Assembly: GCA_944332105.1 (NCBI GenBank)
Contig: CALVJI010000063.1
Location: forward strand, 1-6,621
Reading direction: 5' to 3'
Length of the DNA stretch: 6,621 bases
Source: an uncultured Bacilli bacterium
Lineage (GTDB): Bacteria > Bacillota_I > Bacilli_A > RF39 > UBA660
Under the pieces are notes generated by a model, which did not search any database, was not told the DNA's origin, and saw only the letters and a program-made list of their open reading frames with translations. Below are positions 1 to 6,621 of the stretch, piece after piece; positions within the stretch are counted from its first letter, which is position 1, and each line of letters opens with the position of its first letter. A program made the position numbers and the translations under genes.

Positions 1-5
1 AAATA

Positions 6-50
6 AAAAAACTCTCTAAACCCCTATAAATAGGGGCCTAGGGAGTTTTT
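6..50. terminator. Bidirectional intrinsic terminator
   Basis: A long hairpin. The outer arms, AAAAACTCTCTA (6-17) and TAGGGAGTTTTT (39-50), pair with one G-U wobble. A small internal loop follows, then a perfect inner stem CCCCTA (21-26)/TAGGGG (31-36) with loop TAAA. The arm ends give a T run on both strands: TTTTT on plus and seven T on minus. It can end the minus-strand gene at 118-417, about 70 bp upstream, and any plus-strand gene lying left of the window. Confidence 0.85.
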
Positions 51-117
51 ACTTCTCAAAAAGTGTTTAAGATGAGACTATATTTTTTTTTAAACGTCAA
101 CCACTAATCGCAATTTT

Positions 118-417
118 TTATTTCATTTTTGTTACTGCATATTGGTTTAAACATTTTAACCGCAAATGTAAAGAGCCTACAATAAATACTATCGAAAAGA
201 ATACTAAAATACCAGCCATTGCCCATGTTTCCCAATCTAACGCTTCAATTAGATATGCACTAATTACCATAAAAGCGGCAAACAAAAGCCCAGCAATACC
301 AATAATCAATAATCGAATAAGACGTTTTCGCATATCACGTCCCTTCTCTGTTCGATAATAAAATAATTGACATTGTTTTTTTTCTTCTTTCGTCATTCTT
401 TGATACTTATTTTTCAT
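118..417 (-). CDS. Small two-helix membrane protein, unknown function
   Basis: A 99-residue protein that I do not recognise. The N-terminal 32 residues are charged (rich in K, E, R) and should be cytoplasmic. Two hydrophobic helices follow at about residues 33-57 and 65-83, joined by a short loop containing DWETW, and the C-terminal tail is basic. The positive-inside rule puts both ends in the cytoplasm. I chose the ATG at 417 because GAGGTG lies about 6-7 bases upstream; the GTG four codons earlier would fall on that Shine-Dalgarno site. The gene stands alone: it is divergent from the membrane gene at 491, and the strong hairpin at 6-50 lies downstream. The 73-bp divergent region (418-490) has TCATA-type short repeats, and on the minus strand it offers TATGAT -10-like boxes without a good -35. 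It is probably real given its start signal and clean membrane topology. Confidence 0.7.
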   Translation of the reverse strand: MKNKYQRMTKEEKKQCQLFYYRTEKGRDMRKRLIRLLIIGIAGLLFAAFMVISAYLIEALDWETWAMAGILVFFSIVFIVGSLHLRLKCLNQYAVTKMK

Positions 418-490
418 GCCACACCTCACTCATATCATATCATAAAAAGCGACAACATAAAAGTAGAAGATAACACATATATTTTTACAA

Positions 491-865
491 ATGAATAAGG
501 TATTAAAAACATTAGAAGAAATAAAAATTGAAGATTGGATCTGGATCATTTATCTTTTTATTGCATCCTTCGCCTTAATCTCCAATTTCTTTGAACGAGA
601 CTATCTAAGAACAGGTAGTAAAACATCCAAGCGAGCATTCAAAACCCTCAATATTGCTATCCTAACTATTGTATTTTTTATCTATATCTATTTTGTTATT
701 CTCACATATTCTCGTTTTAAAGAAAGAGAAAATCATACTACTATTAAGAGTATGATTGTTACCAACGCGAACTTCATTGCCGCTTGTCTTTTTTTAATTG
801 GTGGAGCCCTTCACATATTTACAGAGATCATCAGTGACGAAGATACGGACATCGATTTATTATAA
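491..865 (+). CDS. Three-helix membrane protein, unknown function
   Basis: A 124-residue protein with a short N-terminal amphipathic stretch and three membrane helices at about 15-33 (starting DWIWIIYLFI), 52-73 and 92-111. Basic loops (RTGSKTSKR at 40-48 and RFKERE at 75-80) separate them, and the C-terminus is acidic (SDEDTDID). No catalytic motif or known domain is visible. The composition is typical of a membrane protein and not of an antisense shadow, because the opposite strand has no competing gene over most of its length. The start is the only plausible ATG, yet no Shine-Dalgarno site precedes it: the 25 bases upstream are A/T-rich with no GGAG-like core, unlike most genes here. The last 6 bp overlap the 3' end of the convergent glycosyltransferase gene. 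Function is unknown. Confidence 0.7.
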   Translation: MNKVLKTLEEIKIEDWIWIIYLFIASFALISNFFERDYLRTGSKTSKRAFKTLNIAILTIVFFIYIYFVILTYSRFKERENHTTIKSMIVTNANFIAACLFLIGGALHIFTEIISDEDTDIDLL

Positions 866-3800
866 ATCCTTTTTTTGAAAAGAAAACGCATAACACGTCG
901 TTTGATACTCACTTCCTAAAAAATTATCTTCCATAATCTTTTTTTCGTCCTCTGTTACTTCTTTAGGATAAGCATAGAAAAAGGCATTTATGTAACCAGT
1001 ATCTGCAAACATTCTTTCAATATCTTTTTTTGTAAAATGATTTTGCATTTGAAACCTACTATAATACCAAAAGTCATCAAAAAGCATTTTAATATGTTCG
1101 ATCGAACTCATATTTTGAAACTCACCAATAATATATCCATTCGGTTTCAAATATTGCTGAATTTCAGACAAAAACACTAATGGACTTTCAGCTTCCTCTA
1201 AAAAATTGCCAATAAAAATCGTATCAAAAAATTCTTTTTTTAAATCGGCTAAATCTGTATGAACCTCCCCTACTAATTTAGCAATCTTTTGTTTTTCAAG
1301 ATCTTTTTCTACCCCAATAACATGGGCCTTAGGAAATAAATATTTTATCCGTAGTAAAGAAGTTCCAATCCCACATTGATAATCTAAAGCTACAGTAGGT
1401 TCTACCCCTAAGAAAGCTGACAAATTTTTAGTATGATCAAATGCAAAAACAGAAAATCCCCATTTCTTTGTAAAATATTCCCGATTTTTTAAAATCAATT
1501 GATTAAATTGCTCAGCATTTTTTCGAAAAGAGGTTCCTAAATAATGATAAATAAAAGCATCGTGGCATAAATAAAGCTTATACCCCAAATTCAAAATACG
1601 CAACGACAAATCATTATCTTCTATGTATCCTGGACTATATCCTTCATCAAGTCCTCCTAAACTCTCAATAACCTCTCTTTTAATGAGCATACAATAGCCA
1701 ATCAAACAAACTTTTTCTTCCCATCTCTCTTTATCGCTTACATTATTTAGTAAAGCCTTCTCTTGCATTTCTTCAAAATTACTATATGTAAATTCTACCC
1801 CTTGCAAATTCGCGCCATTATTAGAAACAGCTCCGACCGCACCAATTCGTTCATCACTATGCAAACACGTTTGTAAATTGCTTAACCAATTAGATGTAAC
1901 AATGGTATCATTATTTAATAATAAAATATCATTTTCTTTAGATGAAGCTTCAATTCCTATATTACAGCCCTTAGGAAATCCAACATTCTCATCCATAAAA
2001 ATCACATGCAAATCAGTTTGTTCTTTTAACCAAGAAACCGTTTCGTCCGTATTACAATTATCGACAACAATAATTTCATAGTCTATTGGATCCGTATATT
2101 TACGAATGCTTAGAATACAATCTTTTGTCATTGCAAAGTTATTATAAGTTAAAATAATAATAGATGTTTTCTTTTTCATACTTATATATATGAAAAAAAA
2201 TAAAAAAAGAGACCTAATTTGATATATGATTTAACAATTTATAAATTCCTTCAAAACTACTCCAGTACAAACCACAAAAAAAAGAGTTTTAAAAACTCTT
2301 AATTCTTTGAGATTTAGTATTTTTAATTCACTGGTAAGTATTTTTAAAAATCTTTATCTCTATATTAAAACATTTAATATGTTTTAATTAAAATTGGTGC
2401 AGGCGAAGGGACTTGAACCCCCATGCCGTAAGGCGCTAGATCCTAAGTCTAGTGCGTCTACCAATTTCGCCACGCCTGCAATTATATATAAAATGGTGGA
2501 CCTCGTAGGACTCGAACCTACGACCGACCGGTTATGAGCCGGTTGCTCTAACCAGCTGAGCTAGAGGTCCAACTGCTCCTTAAGTATACAATACTTTTTT
2601 CAGAAAAACAAGAGAATTTAGAGAAAATAGTAGAAAAATTTTTAGAAATGCGCTACAATGATATTGGTTTTCAATATTACCCTGTAGCCAAGCGGTAAGG
2701 CAGTGGGCTCTGACCCCACCATTTCATTGGTTCGAATCCAATCAGGGTAGCCAAAAAAGAATCAAATTATCGTGCAAGCGATAATTTTTTTATGAAAAAA
2801 ACAAGGAATTATTTTCCTTGTAACATATTAAGTAAATCAATTTTAAATCTGTCTTTAGAAGCATTAGATTTACTAATCATAATACCTTTATAAGTACCTA
2901 ATTCAGAACGATGACCCTCTAAAAGAATCTCTTTAGGTAAAATTTCTTTTAACATAACAGTTTCCTCTTTTTTATACACAGTATAAATAAGTTTTACCTC
3001 ACCATGAACTTGAGCAAATAAATCATCACTTGGTAATTTTGCTTCATAAGTAACTGTCCCAGCCTTTTTATTTTGGCTAATCACTTCACCAGGAAAGTTT
3101 CCTTCTTTCATCATTGGATAATAATCAAAGCTCAATCTTTTAAAAGCTCTCATATTATATTTCTTTAAGGATCTTTCTAACTTACGAAATTCGTTCTCAT
3201 TAACATAATCTAAGACAAAACTTTTCATTTCACATACCCCCTATAACTCTTTTCGTACTTTAATTATAGCACAAAACAGAAAAAATGTCAAATTTGTGTC
3301 TAACTACTTGATTTTTTATATTTTTCCCTTATGTGCTATAAAATATACCATAAATGAGCTCAAATGTCAAATTTTGACAAAAAAATTCATTTAGAAAGAT
3401 CTAAATGAACGATGGTTTGTCCTAAATTAAACGGATCTAAATGAAATTCTAAAACACGTTTATCCTGCGCTAAAATATGATGAACTTCTTCTTTTAATTT
3501 TCCACTACCCTTACCATGAATAATTATAACAAACGGATCTTGTAAGCGAATATGATCAGTAATAAAGCCATGAACAACTGTATAGGCTGTTACTGCATAT
3601 TCGCCATGTAAGTCGATTTTAGGATAATAATTCCAAGCATACATTTTTTATCCTTGTTTTGGCGCGTCGGTTGCTGAAGCATTTTCATTTGATATATTTT
3701 CACTAGGAGCCGTAGTATTATTTTGAACTTCTCCAGTTTGAACCTCACTATTTACCGGTTGTGCTACAGAAGTATTCATTGACCCTTCCAATGGTCCAAA

Positions 3801-6621
3801 TTTACTTTCGTAATTTTGAATAACATCAGATAACATTGGAATAGATGGTTTAGCACCATACTTCGTCGTTGATAGAGCTCCAGCGATATTTGCAAGTCGA
3901 AGCGCAATTTCTAAATTATAACCTTTACCAAGACCATACAATAAAGCTCCGTCAAAAACATCGCCTGCTCCTGTTCGATCGACTTCAGTAACAGGAATCG
4001 TTTGCATGACCTTAATCTCATTATTTATGGAAAACAAAGCACCATTATTTTTTAAAGTTACAATAATCTGATTTTCTGGAAATTTAGCTCTTAATTCCTT
4101 ATACAAATTTAACAAATGAGTCGGATTCGTTACATCTACCCGCATTCTTGTAGCTTCACAAGCAAATTCTAAAGAAAAAACAATATATTTAACAGACTTA
4201 GCAATCGACAATACTTCTTTAGGTGAAGCATAATTTAAACCTGCTCCCAATACGGAAATAGCATTAGGAAATTTATTTAACGCAGCCATTGTTGCTGAAT
4301 ATTCATAACCATCAGTATAAATTAAATCCGGAGTAAAATCATACTCATATTTTTTCAAATGATATACTTCTGGTTCAATCATAAGCTGTGTTCGCGAAGT
4401 AGTCGAACGATTAGCAAGAATAATCGTTGTCGTTGTTTTTTGCTCATAATTTGTTTCTAAAAAATTAGTTTTAACCTTAACACTTTCCAAATCTTTTTTA
4501 ATAAAGGTTGCATAATCGTCATACCCAACTATACCTGCAAAATAAGATTCATAATTCCATTTAGCTAACAAATATGCCACATTAGAAGCACTACCTCCAC
4601 TACTATCTAACTTCTCTTTAATAATGTTCTTACTATTTTCAACGGGATATTCATCAACCATAATTGTTGTATCATATGTTGCCTTTCCAATACTTAATGC
4701 TATCATTTCATCACCTATCTATCCTTCTAAAGATAATTATACTATAACCTTTTTCATTTGTGAACATTTTTATGAACGAAAATCCGTAAATATTTGTGCT
4801 CAAAAAAAGATTTTTTTGAATTCTAATCCATTTTATTATAATTCGTTTTAGGATAAATCAGCCGCATCATTGTATACTCACCAGCTTTAGAATCTATCTC
4901 TATCTTTAACCCTAAACGATCACCAATTTTTTTTACTAAATATAACCCCATTCCTGTTGACTTAGCTTTCAATCGATCACTTCCTGTAAACCCTTTTTCA
5001 AATATTCTTGGCAAGTCACTTTCACGAATGCCACAGCCATTATCTTTAATAGTTAAAACTACATTATCCTTATTTTCTAAAGCCTCGACAATAATTTTCT
5101 TTTCTTTTTTATCCATATATTTAATAGCATTTTGCATAATCTGCGAAAGAATAAATATCAACCATTTTTCATCCGTATAAACAATCTTATCTAAATGATG
5201 AACTTGTACCAAAATTTGTTCATCAAGTAAATACCTTCGATACTTTAACAAAACAGTATGAACCACATCGGCTAAACAAAGCTCTTTAACAAAGTAATCT
5301 TTTTCAGGATTCTCACTTCGTGCATAATATAAAACTTGTTCGACATACATATCAATTTTATCTAGTTCTTTTTTTAATGTTTTATCTTTACTACTATCAA
5401 ACATCAAAGATAAAGCTGCAATAGGTGTTTTTATTTCATGGGCAAAACTTTCAATATATTCTTGATAATCCAAATTTTCTTGTTCTAATAAACTAATTTT
5501 ATCATTCATAGCTTTACAAGCTTCTTTTAAGGCATAAATATACGCTTTATTTTCTAAATTATGACTCTTAGGAATAATCTCGGATATAAAATATTTTTCA
5601 TATCAATTGTCCTTCCTTGATAATTTCATCTAAACTAGAAAAGTCCAAAAAATTCACACTCTTATTATAAGTCTCTATCAAGGCTTTATCTTCAGCAGAT
5701 TGCTTCTCTTCGGGTAAATTCTTCACTTTTTTATAAACCAACTCCATCATGGTTTTATGAACAAAACTCAGTCTAGAATAATCAATCCCACCTCTTAAAT
5801 GAAAAATTTTGGCTTTTCCAAAAACTTCTTTAGCAATTTGTCCTTTGATATTATTCCTTATATTTTTTCTATTCACTTCATCTGTCGGATCGGATAGACC
5901 AACTGTAACAATAATAAACTGCTTAGACGAAATATCTTTTATTTTTTTTAATGTCTTGGCCATTCCTAATACTCCACCGGCATAAAGTCCACCTAAATAA
6001 ATAATAAGATCATAATCATTTATTTGCAAAGTTGAATCTTTAAAAGAAAGCGCTTTGATATGAGTCCTTTTTGAAAGCTCTTCAGCATATTGTCTTGTTG
6101 TTCCATAAGTTGATCCATACACAATAACTTTATTCATATTTCTTCCCCATTTTCAATTTTTTTTAAACACTAAAATAGCTTTTGCCGTTCCTGTGACAGT
6201 CATTGTGATAAGCTCATAACCATCTTGTACCATTTCATTTGCTTTTTCTTCTACTTTTCTTGCCATATCATCTGCTTTTGGTGAATATTCAATAACCACA
6301 GTCTTATACATTTTCATCTCTCCTTATAATTATTTCTTTTTTTCATTCTTAACAATATACAGTACGAACAAGATGATTCCAACTAAATTGATACCTACTG
6401 ACAAACCGAGTAATAAACCACTACTAAATTCATCAAAAAAAGTCTTTTCATTTCCCCCAAAAAAAGCATAGGCTAAATATAAAATGTTGCCTAGTAAAAC
6501 CAACAATACTCCAACTTTTCCTTTATTCATATACATCCTCCATTGATAGTGTACCAAATTTCTAACGAAAAATCATCTATTTCAGAAAATTTAATAAAAA
6601 AGATGTAATTCTATGTTATCA

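Overview
The window looks like chromosome from a low-GC Bacillota, plausibly an Erysipelotrichia- or Mollicute-related gut lineage. That placement is inferred from the very AT-rich intergenic DNA, the A/T-ending codons, the Shine-Dalgarno-led starts and a BceS-type histidine kinase. TGA is used as a normal stop (Smr, flavodoxin and DUF4177-like genes), so this is not the Mycoplasma code. There are no insertion sequences, CRISPR arrays, phage genes or transposases. It reads as housekeeping DNA plus a few lineage-specific small genes, nearly all on the minus strand.

Layout. Positions 6-50 hold a bidirectional terminator. A small two-helix membrane protein (118-417, minus) is divergent from a three-helix membrane protein (491-865, plus). 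The latter meets a glycosyltransferase-2/methyltransferase fusion (860-2179, minus) tail to tail, and the two stop regions overlap by 6 bp. Next comes a tRNA block: tRNA-Leu(UAG) and tRNA-Ile2(CAU) on minus, tRNA-Gln(CUG) on plus, transcribed divergently from two recognisable promoters and closed by terminators. Beyond it lies an unrecognised 139-residue protein (2809-3228, minus) behind two promoters close to the sigma-70 consensus. A promoter-led two-gene operon follows: a PfkB-family kinase (3648-4706) and a standalone Smr-domain protein (3387-3644). The right end is a tightly packed minus-strand operon transcribed in the order small membrane protein (6330-6530), DUF4177-like protein (6153-6311), flavodoxin (5598-6137), histidine kinase (4823-5509).

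Main points of interest. (1) The histidine kinase has lost its membrane sensor: 31 codons of recognisable family linker sit upstream of its first ATG, and the reading frame then hits a stop right at the 3' end of the flavodoxin gene. (2) The terminators of the Smr gene and the 139-residue gene are built into the last codons and stop codon of the genes they end, and a weaker third case may exist at 854-876. (3) The 139-residue gene has tandem promoters sharing a 13-bp repeat, one with a palindrome over its -35. (4) A 52-residue gene (6153-6311) lies between flavodoxin and the small membrane protein. I see no convincing new defence or mobile system here.
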